A stretch of 64,000 nt of DNA from Coprovicinus avistercoris (GCA_018714895.1 DVMQ01000016.1:14274-78273); one strand, 5' to 3'. Positions 41,554-50,913 are shown, numbered from the stretch's first letter. Numbers and translations are program-made. The notes: generated from the sequence alone by a model not told the origin.

Positions 41554-42576
41554 CTACTCAAGCGTGGCGGCGTTGGAGCCAGCCGTCGAACCATCCATTG
41601 GTGTGGAATCGTTCTCGAAGGTCTCACCAGAATCTGTTGACATATCACCTTCACCAGTTGTGCTTTCGTTGGTGGTGGCATGGTTGTTTTCGTCTATAAC
41701 CACACCAGAGACAACGGTATCGGATGTGAGATCAGGCAGCGTGCCTACCCACCGAACACGTGCAAGGCTGGTAATGCCACTTTCTGATATGGTTTGCATA
41801 GCGCTGGACACAGCTTGTGCCAGCTCGGTATTGCTCTGTAAAACAGCAACACCACGGGTGACCGGCACGTCCAAATTGCCTGCAAAGGTTATGTCCCCAT
41901 AGGAAACAGCCAGATATGCCCCTGAGTAAGCATCGCACAGTACGTAGTCGAGTGTTCCCGCCTCAAGAGCATTAAATGCCTCGTTAAGATTGGAATAGGT
42001 ACGTGCGGTTACAGAAAGGTTGGAGTTCTCCAAAACGCCCTGCGAAACAGAGCCCTCTTGAACACCAACTGTTTTACCGTTCACGTCATCAAGGGTTACG
42101 GATCCGGCTTCACCACGATGGAAAAGTGCCACGGAACTCTGAGAAGAGGAGCCTACAACCGTAGCGTCGGCAATATCGCCATCTTCAGCTTCAAATATCA
42201 CATCGCAGGTAGTGCCCAAGGCAGTTTCAGGATCGTCAATCGACACAAAGCGAACCTGCAAGCCAAGTTGCTGTGCCAGCGCGCTGGCAAGATCAACATC
42301 CATGCCAGAGAGCGTAGAATCATCACCCAAAATAAAGTATGGAGCATTAACAGTGCTAGTATCCACACCTACTGTGAGCGTTCCCTCTTGCACAAGCGCA
42401 TCGCCAGAAACGACAGGCGTTAGACTCTCAGCAGCCTCGCGTGAAGCCTCTTCAACACCGGGAGAAGAAGCAAACGGGCCACAGCCTGTTAAGGCAAGCA
42501 CACAAGCAACCGAGGTTGCCAATACAACAAGGGTCTGTCGAACGCGTCTAAAACAACCCATAAAGAGACGTCCCAT
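41554..42576 (-). CDS. Lipoprotein amino-acid-type solute-binding protein (SBP_bac_3)
   Basis: A 340-residue lipoprotein. A signal sequence ends in the lipobox LTGC (cysteine at about residue 32). An SBP_bac_3 periplasmic-binding fold follows, with GTLTVGVDTSTVNAPYFI, GMDVDLASALAQQLGLQVRF and DVIFEAEDGD. The C-terminal 50 residues are Ser/Thr/Asp/Glu-rich. Family members feed polar amino acids to ABC importers, but no permease or ATPase is adjacent, so it may use components encoded elsewhere or act as a sensor. Many residues of the usual amino-acid carboxylate site are hard to confirm by eye. Confidence 0.82.
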   Translation of the reverse strand: MGRLFMGCFRRVRQTLVVLATSVACVLALTGCGPFASSPGVEEASREAAESLTPVVSGDALVQEGTLTVGVDTSTVNAPYFILGDDSTLSGMDVDLASALAQQLGLQVRFVSIDDPETALGTTCDVIFEAEDGDIADATVVGSSSQSSVALFHRGEAGSVTLDDVNGKTVGVQEGSVSQGVLENSNLSVTARTYSNLNEAFNALEAGTLDYVLCDAYSGAYLAVSYGDITFAGNLDVPVTRGVAVLQSNTELAQAVSSAMQTISESGITSLARVRWVGTLPDLTSDTVVSGVVIDENNHATTNESTTGEGDMSTDSGETFENDSTPMDGSTAGSNAATLE

Positions 42577-42701
42577 CCCATAAGGGGTACCCTTTGGTGC
42601 CCCGCCTTAAATCTACCTATCTTTCTACCAGCTGACCTGGTCTTTGACCCCACACTCGCGCACTGGAACTTTCGCTTGCGACACCGCAATGCCACGCACT
42701 A

Positions 42702-42857
42702 CTAACTCTCTCGTCCGCGAGGCCCCATGCCTCTTAAGTCGTACGGACGGTGCGTCTTACTTCTAGGACGAGCCATGATCGCTCGGGCGCGCACGTCCGA
42801 ACTTACGTGGATCCCTTTGGCCTCGTCTGCCATGGACTTGGACAGCACGTTTACCAT
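42702..42857 (-). CDS. Small basic protein of unknown function
   Basis: A 51-residue frame, MVNVLSKSMADEAKGIHVSS at its start, ending in an Arg/Pro/Gly-rich tail with HRPYDLRG. It begins 35-40 nt after an extended -10 (TGGTATAAT) and lies between comF and the solute-binding protein on the same strand. The composition is protein-like, with a helical first half and a basic second half. No Shine-Dalgarno is clear. It might be a nucleic-acid-binding small protein; no family is recognised. The rest of the 350-bp spacer (42577-42701) shows no further gene. Confidence 0.45.
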   Translation of the reverse strand: MVNVLSKSMADEAKGIHVSSDVRARAIMARPRSKTHRPYDLRGMGPRGRES

Positions 42858-42891
42858 CCGCAACCACAGACCTGGTGAAAGACGTGGTTAT

Positions 42892-42903
42892 TATACCAGC
42901 ATT
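42892..42903 (-). promoter_or_regulatory. Extended -10 promoter
   Basis: On the minus strand TGGTATAAT is a perfect extended -10 element with no clear -35. It would transcribe the small basic gene and then the solute-binding lipoprotein gene. Confidence 0.6.
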
Positions 42904-42928
42904 GTTCCGTATCCTCATATCCTCCGAA

Positions 42929-43654
42929 CTACCACACCCGAGCAAAACCACAGCCTGTTACTGAGGCAGCTCCAGCCGCGAGCAACGCATGAGCACATGC
43001 TTGCATACTCGCTCCTGTTGTAACCACATCATCAACCAGAAGAAGGTTCATGCCTAACACATTTCCTACCACTGAAACGGCATGTTTGAGGTTTTGAGCT
43101 CGATCTTCTGCTCCCAAATGGCGTTGATCTTTCCCCTTTGACCGCAGCAAAACATCTGCCAGGGGCACCTCCAGCATATGGGATAGCAATGTCGCCACAA
43201 GCTCCATATGGTCAAAGCCTCGACGCGCATAGGCACGCTCAGTAGCAGGAACAAAACAGATGGCATCCGGCGAAGGTAAACAGGTGTGCGCGGCTGCACG
43301 AGCAGGAGCAGGAAGTGCTGCGACTATACAAGCTTCATCCCATGCAGTTGCCATTGCACTTGCAAGCACCGCAGCGAGACGTTGTTCTCCTTCATCTTTA
43401 AATGCATGTATTACCGAACGGGTAAGACCTTCATATGAGGTAGCACACACGATGCCTTTTAACTCATCCCACGAACTATCACACGCGGTACATACAAGCG
43501 CTCCATGCGGTGCTCCACAGACCGGACAAGCGCTGAGTTGAGAAATCCATGGCAGCTGTGCTCGGCAGTGTGCACATAACACTTCTCCCGGCAGCTCACA
43601 TCCCGCACACAGCGTTGGCCAAAGCACTTCTTTTATCTGAGATGTAAAACCCAT
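42929..43654 (-). CDS. comF: ComF family phosphoribosyltransferase-like protein
   Basis: A 241-residue ComFC-type protein. Zinc-finger cysteines (CAGC, CAHC, CPVC, CTAC) occupy residues 16-60. A phosphoribosyltransferase fold follows, with HAFKDEGE and the PRPP loop LLVDDVVTTGAS near the C-terminus. ComFC is needed for DNA uptake in naturally competent bacteria, acting with the ComFA helicase; no comFA is adjacent. The start codon lies 4 nt after GAGGGG, which is sequestered in a 10-bp hairpin (43655-43688). Confidence 0.88.
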   Translation of the reverse strand: MGFTSQIKEVLWPTLCAGCELPGEVLCAHCRAQLPWISQLSACPVCGAPHGALVCTACDSSWDELKGIVCATSYEGLTRSVIHAFKDEGEQRLAAVLASAMATAWDEACIVAALPAPARAAAHTCLPSPDAICFVPATERAYARRGFDHMELVATLLSHMLEVPLADVLLRSKGKDQRHLGAEDRAQNLKHAVSVVGNVLGMNLLLVDDVVTTGASMQACAHALLAAGAASVTGCGFARVW

Positions 43655-43688
43655 ACGACCCCTCCACGCCTGAGCGCAGAGGGGTCGT
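43655..43688 (-). promoter_or_regulatory. Hairpin sequestering the comF ribosome-binding site
   Basis: On the minus strand ACGACCCCTC (43688-43679) pairs perfectly with GAGGGGTCGT (43664-43655), whose GAGGGG is the comF Shine-Dalgarno. There is no T-run, so this is not an intrinsic terminator. It should lower comF translation unless opened. Confidence 0.65.
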
Positions 43689-43707
43689 CTGTCAGTGTAT
43701 CAAGAAA

Positions 43708-44862
43708 CTAGCCTTGCCATCCTTTGGGCGGTGGTGGTGCATCCGGAGAACGCCTTGCATACCAAGCGGCAGACCCCGGTTCTGCTTCTTGTGTTGAGAC
43801 TAAGTCAAAGGTATTCGGCACCGATTGAGGCACAACTTGTGAATCGAATTGTGTCGTCTGAGACGAGCCGTTCTGTACAACATCAACCTGGGAAACACCG
43901 CCCGTTGAAACTGCTCCATAAGTCTCATGCACTCCAGCCTCTGGCATTTGCTCAGAGGCAAGCCAACCACAGGTAGGAGCCGATTTTGCTATGCGCATTA
44001 TTGCGGTTATCACCGTAGGGATTTGTATAACGATCATTACCACATAAAAGGCAACAAGCGCCCAACCGGTAGAACTTGTATCCACATATGAAATTTCAAA
44101 TGGGTCTTCAAAAACACCGCTTGAGCCCATAAGAGCAAAGTCCCAAAAAGCGTGGGCGAAAACTCCTGGCCAAATATTGCCCGTAGAAACCGCTAAGCCA
44201 CAGAAGAAAATACCAAGCATGCCGGATTGAAGAAACTTGAGCACAAGCTGGGACAAAACCATAGGCGAAAGTGCTTCGCTAAACGAGACATGAGCAATAC
44301 CAAAAATTGCACTGGCGATAAAAACAGCCCCAAAGACACCTGCTTTGCTTTTGCTCATACGAGGAAGCAAGCAGCCAAGCAACACGCCACGGAAGATACC
44401 TTCCTCATAAATGCCAACCATAATGCAGAGAAAGAACACCTTTATCAGCACTATTGGCCAGTCTGCAGTGGGGGCCACATCTGATGCTAAATTCCCCACA
44501 AGGGTATAGACCACCAGCAGAAGCGCAAGGATAACAAAGTACAGCGATCCTTTGAGGCCATTGAGAAACTCTGCAACACGACACTTAAATGGCTTTGAGC
44601 CTCCCAAGAGAAACAGCACTATAACGGTATAGACCACAAGGAAGAACTCCACCAGGAGAGTAAGCCAGTCTAAGCCAAGCGCATCTGTAGATCCCAGCGC
44701 CAACACCGAGACGAGTGCGATAACAAAGGCAACGGGAAATTGCACAAGATAACTGCCGATAAAAGCAAGAAATCCCAACGGCAAACAATGTTTACGATAG
44801 GGTTTGATGTGAGGTTTTTCTGGGCTTGAGGGCAAAACCTGCTCTACGGTTTCTGAGTCCAT
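43708..44862 (-). CDS. CPBP family intramembrane metalloprotease
   Basis: A 384-residue membrane protein with about eight helices. The CPBP/ABI (Rce1-like) motifs are EEGIFRGVLLG (motif 1, two glutamates), FGIAHVSF (motif 2 histidine) and FAHAFWD (motif 3). These form the metal site of CAAX-type proteases. Bacterial members act in bacteriocin self-immunity, signalling or peptide maturation; the role here is unknown. The C-terminal 100 residues are a hydrophilic Gln/Ser/Val-rich tail. The ATG at 44862 follows AGGAGG by 5 nt. Nine bases separate it from the tatD stop. Confidence 0.87.
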   Translation of the reverse strand: MDSETVEQVLPSSPEKPHIKPYRKHCLPLGFLAFIGSYLVQFPVAFVIALVSVLALGSTDALGLDWLTLLVEFFLVVYTVIVLFLLGGSKPFKCRVAEFLNGLKGSLYFVILALLLVVYTLVGNLASDVAPTADWPIVLIKVFFLCIMVGIYEEGIFRGVLLGCLLPRMSKSKAGVFGAVFIASAIFGIAHVSFSEALSPMVLSQLVLKFLQSGMLGIFFCGLAVSTGNIWPGVFAHAFWDFALMGSSGVFEDPFEISYVDTSSTGWALVAFYVVMIVIQIPTVITAIMRIAKSAPTCGWLASEQMPEAGVHETYGAVSTGGVSQVDVVQNGSSQTTQFDSQVVPQSVPNTFDLVSTQEAEPGSAAWYARRSPDAPPPPKGWQG

Positions 44863-44871
44863 GGGCACCTC

Positions 44872-45918
44872 CTAGCTACGCCCGATACCAAAAAATGAAC
44901 AGGCGTTTTTCCACACTGACGTATATGTATCCTGTTTTGTTTCACCTAAACGTTCAGAGCGTACCTGAGCAATGCACGCCGTATTACATGCAACCATGGC
45001 TGGCTCGCACGTTTGTCCTCGAAGAGGCACCGGCGCCATATAGGGGCTATCCGTCTCACTCAGCAGCAACTCCTGAGGACAAGCTGCCACAGCATCACGA
45101 ATCTCATCGGAAGAAGCAAACGTAGCAGCCCCACCAAATGCCATATGACAGCCCAGCTGAGAAAACGTATTCACGATTGCGGGATTCTCGGTAAAGCAAT
45201 GCAGATCGCATCCAGCCTGCGGCATACCCTGCGCTTCAAGTACCTCAGCAACGAGAGCGTGAGCAGCGCGTTTATCATCTTCTTTTGCATTGCGCACATG
45301 CAGCTCTACCGGGAGATTGTGCTCACAGGCAATATGCAGCTGCTGCTCAAAAGCTTTGCGCTGTACGTCAGCATCCAAGCTGTTATACGGCCCAAAGTCG
45401 ATGCCAATCTCTCCCACCCCAACGCAGCGTGGGCTCTTGAGTAAAACCTCAAGCTCGCGCAGGGCATTCCTATCAAGATCGGCGGCGCCATACGGGTGAG
45501 CACCCGCCACAATATAGATGGAATCGAGAAGATTGGGCACGTCAGGCCAACCGACAAAAACAGGAGGTTCAAGTCCTCTCTGAGCACACGCATCTAACAG
45601 GTTAGCCGCTGTATCAATCACACCATCAAGCCAGGAAAGCACCTCTTGAGTTGTTGCCCAGCGACCGCGCGACAAATCATCCACCGGATCTATAGGCACA
45701 ACAAGCAGACGAACGCCCGCAAGTGCCGCACGACAAATGGCACACGCTGCATCTATACCGTGAGAAGAAGTGAGGTGCCCATGCGTATCTGCCAGAGGCG
45801 CAAGCGCAACTGGCATAGGAACAATCTCACCTTTCTTGTTATGAAAAAGAGCATTATCTGGTGCAACAGGCATATCCAGAGTGGGTGTAAATACATATGA
45901 AGCCTTGCTGCGCGACAC
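44872..45918 (-). CDS. tatD: TatD family metal-dependent deoxyribonuclease/hydrolase
   Basis: A 348-residue TIM-barrel hydrolase. LADTHGHLT is the first metal-binding motif, GEIGIDFG carries the bridging glutamate, and LPVELHVRNA and CDLHCFTENP supply histidines. LLSETDSPYMAP ends the metal site. TatD proteins are 3'-5' exonucleases or D-aminoacyl-type hydrolases. The protein is longer than usual, with a 40-residue N-terminal extension and an insertion before residue 130. It starts with GTG immediately after the rsmA stop (TAAGTG), following GGGGGAG. Confidence 0.88.
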   Translation of the reverse strand: MSRSKASYVFTPTLDMPVAPDNALFHNKKGEIVPMPVALAPLADTHGHLTSSHGIDAACAICRAALAGVRLLVVPIDPVDDLSRGRWATTQEVLSWLDGVIDTAANLLDACAQRGLEPPVFVGWPDVPNLLDSIYIVAGAHPYGAADLDRNALRELEVLLKSPRCVGVGEIGIDFGPYNSLDADVQRKAFEQQLHIACEHNLPVELHVRNAKEDDKRAAHALVAEVLEAQGMPQAGCDLHCFTENPAIVNTFSQLGCHMAFGGAATFASSDEIRDAVAACPQELLLSETDSPYMAPVPLRGQTCEPAMVACNTACIAQVRSERLGETKQDTYTSVWKNACSFFGIGRS

Positions 45919-46779
45919 TTAAGACACTCCCCCACAGTCTTTTAGTACCTGTGTAAGCTCAACAAACTCCTCAGGAGAGCATGTCTCGGCTCGACGTCGA
46001 GGATCAAACGCAAGCTTTGAAAAAGCCTCATCAAGAGCCTCGGCAGCAAACCCCGATGACATCATTGAGTTACGAATGGTCTTGCGACGCTGTGCAAATG
46101 CTGCATCAATTACGCGTGCACAAGCTTGCAACTCCTCAGGCGTAAGAGAAGGCACCAGTGACGCACGCTCTATACGCACCACCGCAGATTCCACGTGAGG
46201 AGGAGGCATAAAATTATGTGCTCCCACCGCAAAACGTCCTGTTACCTTGCCATATAGTGCCAGCTTGGCCGTATAGGCACCGTAGGTTTTTGTGCCAGGA
46301 CGTGCACAGATACGATCGGCAACTTCAGACTGAACCATCACCACACAGCGCTTAAGCGATGGAATCGTTTGCATATATGCCAGGATAAGGGTGGCTGCCA
46401 CGTTATACGGCAAATTGGAAACAAACGCCTCAGGTGCATCGGCCAAAGCCGTCACATCTATGCGCAGAGCATCGCCCATGATGTAGGTAAACGAGGGATG
46501 TGCTGCAGCAATTGAGGACAGAACGGGCTCCAGCGTTTGATCCATCTCTATAGAGGTAACCCTGCCTGCATCGGCAAGAAGGGCCAAGGTGAGTGTACCT
46601 ATCCCTGGCCCCACTTCTATAACGTGCTCATCATGAGAAAGCGCAGCAAGATCCATGATCTTCTCGATAACCGCATTGGAGATCAAGAAGTTTTGACCCA
46701 AACGATGCTTGGTGGCAAGTCCATATGCCTCAAGGGTTGCACGTGTAGCACCAGGATTTGCCAGAGGAGAACCTGTCAT
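45919..46779 (-). CDS. rsmA: 16S rRNA dimethyladenosine transferase
   Basis: A 286-residue SAM-dependent methyltransferase (KsgA), which dimethylates two adjacent adenosines near the 3' end of 16S rRNA. HRLGQNFLIS is the N-terminal signature, VIEVGPGIGTLTLALL binds SAM, and FVSNLPYNVAATLIL is the catalytic NLPY motif. The C-terminal domain has FAQRRKTIRNSM. It sits in the classic metG-tatD-rsmA neighbourhood, here in the order metG-rsmA-tatD with very small gaps. Confidence 0.95.
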   Translation of the reverse strand: MTGSPLANPGATRATLEAYGLATKHRLGQNFLISNAVIEKIMDLAALSHDEHVIEVGPGIGTLTLALLADAGRVTSIEMDQTLEPVLSSIAAAHPSFTYIMGDALRIDVTALADAPEAFVSNLPYNVAATLILAYMQTIPSLKRCVVMVQSEVADRICARPGTKTYGAYTAKLALYGKVTGRFAVGAHNFMPPPHVESAVVRIERASLVPSLTPEELQACARVIDAAFAQRRKTIRNSMMSSGFAAEALDEAFSKLAFDPRRRAETCSPEEFVELTQVLKDCGGVS

Positions 46780-46783
46780 ACCG

Positions 46784-48394
46784 CTAGCGCTTCTCGGTTG
46801 CCAAGCGCGGGAACAGCGCCTCGCCCTTTGTTACCTCAACACCCGATGCGAGACCGCCCCACACGCATTGAGCAGCAAGATCCTGTGTATTCACTTCCTG
46901 CTCCAGTGACATGCGACGCAAAACCTCAGCAGAGGTGGTCGGCATAAAGGGAGCAAGCAGGTGTGCAGAAATGCGAATCGACTCAAGCAGACTTGAGATA
47001 ATTTCTACAAGTTCGCCAGCACGCTCGGGATCTTTTGCCACCGCCCAAGGTGCAGAATCCTCAATGTAGTGGTTAGCGGCATGGATAAGTTCCATTACCA
47101 CATCTTTAGCGCCTGCATAGTCAAAGGCCTCCATGCGCTCGGCGTAGCGAGCATACATACCCTCAGCAACGCGCTTGAGCACGCCGTCCTTCTCTGCCCA
47201 ATCCTCTGGCAAAACCGGCGTCTTACCATCAAAGTACTTAGCGCTCATATTGAGAGAGCGGCTGACGAGATTACCCCAGCTGTTAGCCAGATCGGCATTG
47301 TAAACCTGCTCCATGCGCTCAAAAGAAATTGCTGAGTCTTCGCCATGCGTAACGTCGGTCATGAAGTAATAGCGATAGCCTTCAACACCCAGAAGATCGA
47401 TAACGTCCTGGGGCGCAATGGCATTGCCACGCGATTTGCTCATCTTCTCAGCCTTGCCCGTCTCAGCATTGCGCACGGTAAGGAAGCCGTGGACAAACAC
47501 GCTCTCGGGAAGAGCTTCTTGAATGGCCATGAGCATGGCAGGCCAGATAACACAATGGAAGCGGATGATGTCTTTGCCCACCACATGGCACTGTGCAGGC
47601 CAACGATAAGCAAACTCTTTACGAGAAGCTTCGTCATCACAGCTATAGCCCACCGCAGTCATATAGTTGAGCAGGGCATCAAACCACACGTAGGTGACGT
47701 GTCCATCATCAAAAGGAACCGGAATACCCCAGTCAAACGTTGTTCGGCTGACCGACAAATCCTGCAGGCCACCCGAAACAAAGCTCCGCACCTCGTTCAT
47801 ACGGAAAGTGGGCTGCACAAACTCGGGATGCTCTTCATAGAGCTTGAGCAAACGATCTTGGAAGGCAGAGAGCTTAAAGAACCAGGATTCTTCCTGAACG
47901 CGCTCAAGCGGACGACCACAGTCGGGGCAGAGATGCTCACCCTTGGTGCCGCGCTCTTCATCTGCCTTCTCTACCTGTGTCTCGGTAAAGTAGGTCTCCT
48001 CTGGAACACAATACCAACCATCATAGGAGCCCTTGTAAAGATAACCAGACTCGCGCATACGCTCCCAGAGATACTGAACGGCATGATGCTGACGTGCCTC
48101 TGTAGTGCGAATAAAGTCATCATTCGAAATCTCGAGGGTATCCCACAGGTTGGTGAAAAGCGGTGCCTGGGAGTCACACCATTCCTGTGGAGTCATGTCA
48201 TGGGCGGCCGCTGCCTCCGCGACCTTCTCGCCATGCTCATCCATGCCCGTGAGGAACTTCACATCGTAGCCAGCGGCACGGCGAAAACGTGCCTGCACAT
48301 CAGCGAGAATAGTGCAGTACGCTGTGCCGAGATGAGGCGCAGCATTGACATAGTAAATGGGCGTAGTAATGAAATACGACGGCTTATCTGCCAT
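46784..48394 (-). CDS. metG: Methionyl-tRNA synthetase
   Basis: A 536-residue class I synthetase. The HIGH-like motif is in NAAPHLGTAYCTI and the KMSKS motif is EKMSKSRGN. A CPDCG pair in the connective peptide and GWYCVPEETY are also seen. There is no C-terminal tRNA-binding (EMAP) domain, so it is the short form. The ATG at 48394 follows GAGGAGC; the longer frame upstream is not family-like. It heads the metG-rsmA-tatD group. No T-box is visible in the short leader. Confidence 0.95.
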   Translation of the reverse strand: MADKPSYFITTPIYYVNAAPHLGTAYCTILADVQARFRRAAGYDVKFLTGMDEHGEKVAEAAAAHDMTPQEWCDSQAPLFTNLWDTLEISNDDFIRTTEARQHHAVQYLWERMRESGYLYKGSYDGWYCVPEETYFTETQVEKADEERGTKGEHLCPDCGRPLERVQEESWFFKLSAFQDRLLKLYEEHPEFVQPTFRMNEVRSFVSGGLQDLSVSRTTFDWGIPVPFDDGHVTYVWFDALLNYMTAVGYSCDDEASRKEFAYRWPAQCHVVGKDIIRFHCVIWPAMLMAIQEALPESVFVHGFLTVRNAETGKAEKMSKSRGNAIAPQDVIDLLGVEGYRYYFMTDVTHGEDSAISFERMEQVYNADLANSWGNLVSRSLNMSAKYFDGKTPVLPEDWAEKDGVLKRVAEGMYARYAERMEAFDYAGAKDVVMELIHAANHYIEDSAPWAVAKDPERAGELVEIISSLLESIRISAHLLAPFMPTTSAEVLRRMSLEQEVNTQDLAAQCVWGGLASGVEVTKGEALFPRLATEKR

Positions 48395-48494
48395 AGGAAG
48401 CTCCTCTGAGGTACGAATCTTGCTCTGCGACGCACAAACACAGTCGCAGGGGCCATTGTACCGCAGCAAGGACCTCTTTTATGACCCAGACAAA

Positions 48495-49370
48495 CTAGCC
48501 TGCCGAAACGGAAACAATTCGATCGTAAACTTCCCCGCGTGGCATAGAAAAAGTCTTAGCTAGCCGCTTAGCAAGTGCTGTTTTAGACTCCCCTGCCGCA
48601 AGACCTTGAGCTATCGCTTCCTCCAGTGTTGGAGCAACCTGACCTTGTTCTGCTAAAAACGCTCGTACACGATTTTTGCGCTCATCCTCTGTGGGAGCGT
48701 CGATGACAATAACGCACTCACCGCGCACCTCCCCACGCGCCGCAATGGCCTGAGCCAATGCAGGAGCTACATCGCGCACCACTTCCTCATGCAGCTTTGT
48801 GAGCTCCCGTACAAGCGCAACGCGACGCTCAGGCATAACAGTCGCAATATTCGAAAGCGTTGCTGCTACACGACGAGGCGATTCATATATCACCAATGCG
48901 CCTGGAATAAATGCGAGTTCAGCAAGGCGTTGGCATTGTTCTTTTTCTCGACGCGGCAAGAAACCTTCGAAGTAAAAATGTTCCATAGCGAGTCCAGAGG
49001 CAACAAGTGCGCAGGTAACTGCACTTGGCCCAGGAATCACCTCGACACGAAGCCCTGCGTCGAGCGCCGCATCTACCAAGCGCTGTCCCGGATCGGAAAC
49101 ACCTGGCATACCAGCATCCGAGACGAATGAGATATGCTCGCCTCTTTCAAGCCGCTCAAGAACTTCGTTTACACGAGAAGCAATAACGTTTTCATCACAG
49201 CGAACGAGCGTTGTATGAATCTCAAGGTGTGCTAAGAGGCGCCCGGTTACACGCGTATCCTCGCAGAGAATAACGTCAGATGCTGCGAGCGTCTCTGCCA
49301 CGCGAGTAGAAATGTCCGAAAGATTACCTATAGGCGTACCCACCATTGAAAGTAATCCTTGACTCTGCAC
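48495..49370 (-). CDS. rsmI: 16S rRNA 2'-O-ribose C1402 methyltransferase
   Basis: A 291-residue RsmI of the tetrapyrrole-methylase fold. SMVGTPIGNLSDIS opens the fold, SFVSDAGMPGVSDPG is the SAM-binding loop, and IPGPSAVTCALVASGL and FEGFLPRREKE are signature segments. It methylates C1402 in the ribosomal P site. The GTG at 49370 was chosen because AAGGGG lies about 9 nt upstream. An ATG at 49421 is possible but has no ribosome-binding site and adds a non-family N-terminus. Confidence 0.9.
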   Translation of the reverse strand: MQSQGLLSMVGTPIGNLSDISTRVAETLAASDVILCEDTRVTGRLLAHLEIHTTLVRCDENVIASRVNEVLERLERGEHISFVSDAGMPGVSDPGQRLVDAALDAGLRVEVIPGPSAVTCALVASGLAMEHFYFEGFLPRREKEQCQRLAELAFIPGALVIYESPRRVAATLSNIATVMPERRVALVRELTKLHEEVVRDVAPALAQAIAARGEVRGECVIVIDAPTEDERKNRVRAFLAEQGQVAPTLEEAIAQGLAAGESKTALAKRLAKTFSMPRGEVYDRIVSVSAG

Positions 49371-49451
49371 AGACGTACACCCCTTCGTTTGATAGGTCTC
49401 GCGCTCACGTAAAGTATTCATAGCGTTAGTTTCTCGAACGGATAAACAGCA

Positions 49452-50510
49452 TTAGTCAAGCATGTCCCGCTCAAAGCTGGCGAGCGCAAGACGTGCGTCC
49501 CAATCGGAGAGGTGTCCCGCTGTTTTCCAAGTTTGGAAGAACCACGCTGGACAATCCTCCATAAGGCGCAGCTGCTCGGCTACGTAGACTCGTTCAAGCG
49601 CCAGGCTGCCTTCCGCTGTAATAGTCTTATCAAAGATAGGCAGCGCAGCCGACCACTCTCCTACCATCACTGGCAAACCACTCTTACGAGCCTCGTCTAA
49701 CTCTCGCTTGCTTTCCTCTAACAAGAGACGAACGCCACCCGGACCCGTTGCAGCAGTTTGTTCGGCAAAGCGATAGAGATGCGTATCGAGCCACACATTT
49801 TCATAACGCTGGTGCGCCATAAACCGTCGCCAAGAATGGGCAGAATCAGCATCAGAAAAGACAATAACCGGCCGAGTTCCTGCGGCACTGCGAATGGCTT
49901 CATAAGCATCACGATAGAAATTGCGCAGGTGTGGAAGCGGCAAGCCCGGCTCAATTGAAAGACCACGACGACGCTGAATGACTACTTCATCCAAGGGTTC
50001 GATACCAAAAAATGGACTTCTGTCGGCATAACGACGTGCTAGACCTGCAACAACTTGCAACAGAGCCTCTCGACGCGCCGGCGTAAAATCAACCTGCATC
50101 CGAAGACCATCGCTCGTGATGGTTGCACCCGGCGCAAGTGCTATATCGAGCAAGATGCTCATCTCAGCTGCCTCGGCCCAATCAAATGCACGGTCGACAT
50201 AATCTAAGCAGCCACGATGTGTGCCAGGAAGCGGTCCGCGTTCGCCGAATACAAACCAAGGCACCGCAAGTCTTACAGCGTTATAACCACGCTCTGACAT
50301 GTGAAGAAAATCATCTTCAGTGATAAACGTATCGAGGTGATGGAGGATAACTTCCTCATACCGCTTGCGTCCGAGCTTATCTGCGAGAGATATAAGATCA
50401 AGCGAGCCAGTAGCGGCAAATAATTCCGGAGTAACCCATGGTTCTGGCAAAAGCCACCCGGCAAGATTGACGCCATGAAGGGTTGATCCATCGGTGGCTT
50501 GCCTCGTCAT
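49452..50510 (-). CDS. Glycoside hydrolase family 5-like protein
   Basis: A 352-residue protein with a cellulase/exoglucanase (GH5) TIM barrel. HGVNLAGWLLPEPWVTP is the N-terminal strand, and GYNAVRLAVPWFVFG matches the family's conserved arginine strand. The acid/base glutamate is in FFGIEPLDEV, where NEP is usual, and the nucleophile glutamate is in VMVGEWSAAL. There is no signal peptide, so it would act in the cytosol on imported oligosaccharides or be non-classical. AAGGAG precedes the ATG. The GH5 subfamily and substrate are undetermined. Confidence 0.82.
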   Translation of the reverse strand: MTRQATDGSTLHGVNLAGWLLPEPWVTPELFAATGSLDLISLADKLGRKRYEEVILHHLDTFITEDDFLHMSERGYNAVRLAVPWFVFGERGPLPGTHRGCLDYVDRAFDWAEAAEMSILLDIALAPGATITSDGLRMQVDFTPARREALLQVVAGLARRYADRSPFFGIEPLDEVVIQRRRGLSIEPGLPLPHLRNFYRDAYEAIRSAAGTRPVIVFSDADSAHSWRRFMAHQRYENVWLDTHLYRFAEQTAATGPGGVRLLLEESKRELDEARKSGLPVMVGEWSAALPIFDKTITAEGSLALERVYVAEQLRLMEDCPAWFFQTWKTAGHLSDWDARLALASFERDMLD

Positions 50511-50593
50511 GAGTACTCCTTATTTCAAACAGTTCTTACTATCTCTACGTTCGAAAGTACTTCGACTCTATGCCTGTCTTACCATCAAACCCA

Positions 50594-50776
50594 TTAAAGA
50601 AAAGGTGGCGACCAAAGCAATTGCGTTCCGAGATACATGATAATACCGTCGCCCACGATACAAGCCGCACTTAAACCAAACGAAATCCGCTCATCCCGAG
50701 CGGCGCGAATCATATCGAGAATTTCAAGAACTATCAGCGCAACACAGAGGACCCTACAAGCCCCTTTAAGAATCAT
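50594..50776 (-). CDS. Possible small two-helix membrane protein
   Basis: A hydrophobic 60-residue frame (ATG 50776; in-frame starts upstream at 50794 and, as TTG, 50815). It has helices near residues 5-20 and 33-52 joined by RAARDERISFG. No Shine-Dalgarno is convincing for any start, so it may not be a gene. The rest of the 400-bp spacer between the GH5 gene and the next membrane protein shows nothing else. Confidence 0.35.
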   Translation of the reverse strand: MILKGACRVLCVALIVLEILDMIRAARDERISFGLSAACIVGDGIIMYLGTQLLWSPPFL

Positions 50777-50913
50777 TGGGACCACAAGCCCCATCCTTCC
50801 AATACTATGTACCAATAAACAACATAAGCTCTATTCGGGTAATAATACTGCATTGAGAAGAACTTTAATCGATTCTCAAAAGACTCTATGAGGGGTTTAG
50901 AGAAAGGATTGCT

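Noticed and set aside
47345..48409. A 354-codon open frame opposite metG
   Set aside because: metG is unambiguous on the minus strand; the antisense frame has no domain or start signal.
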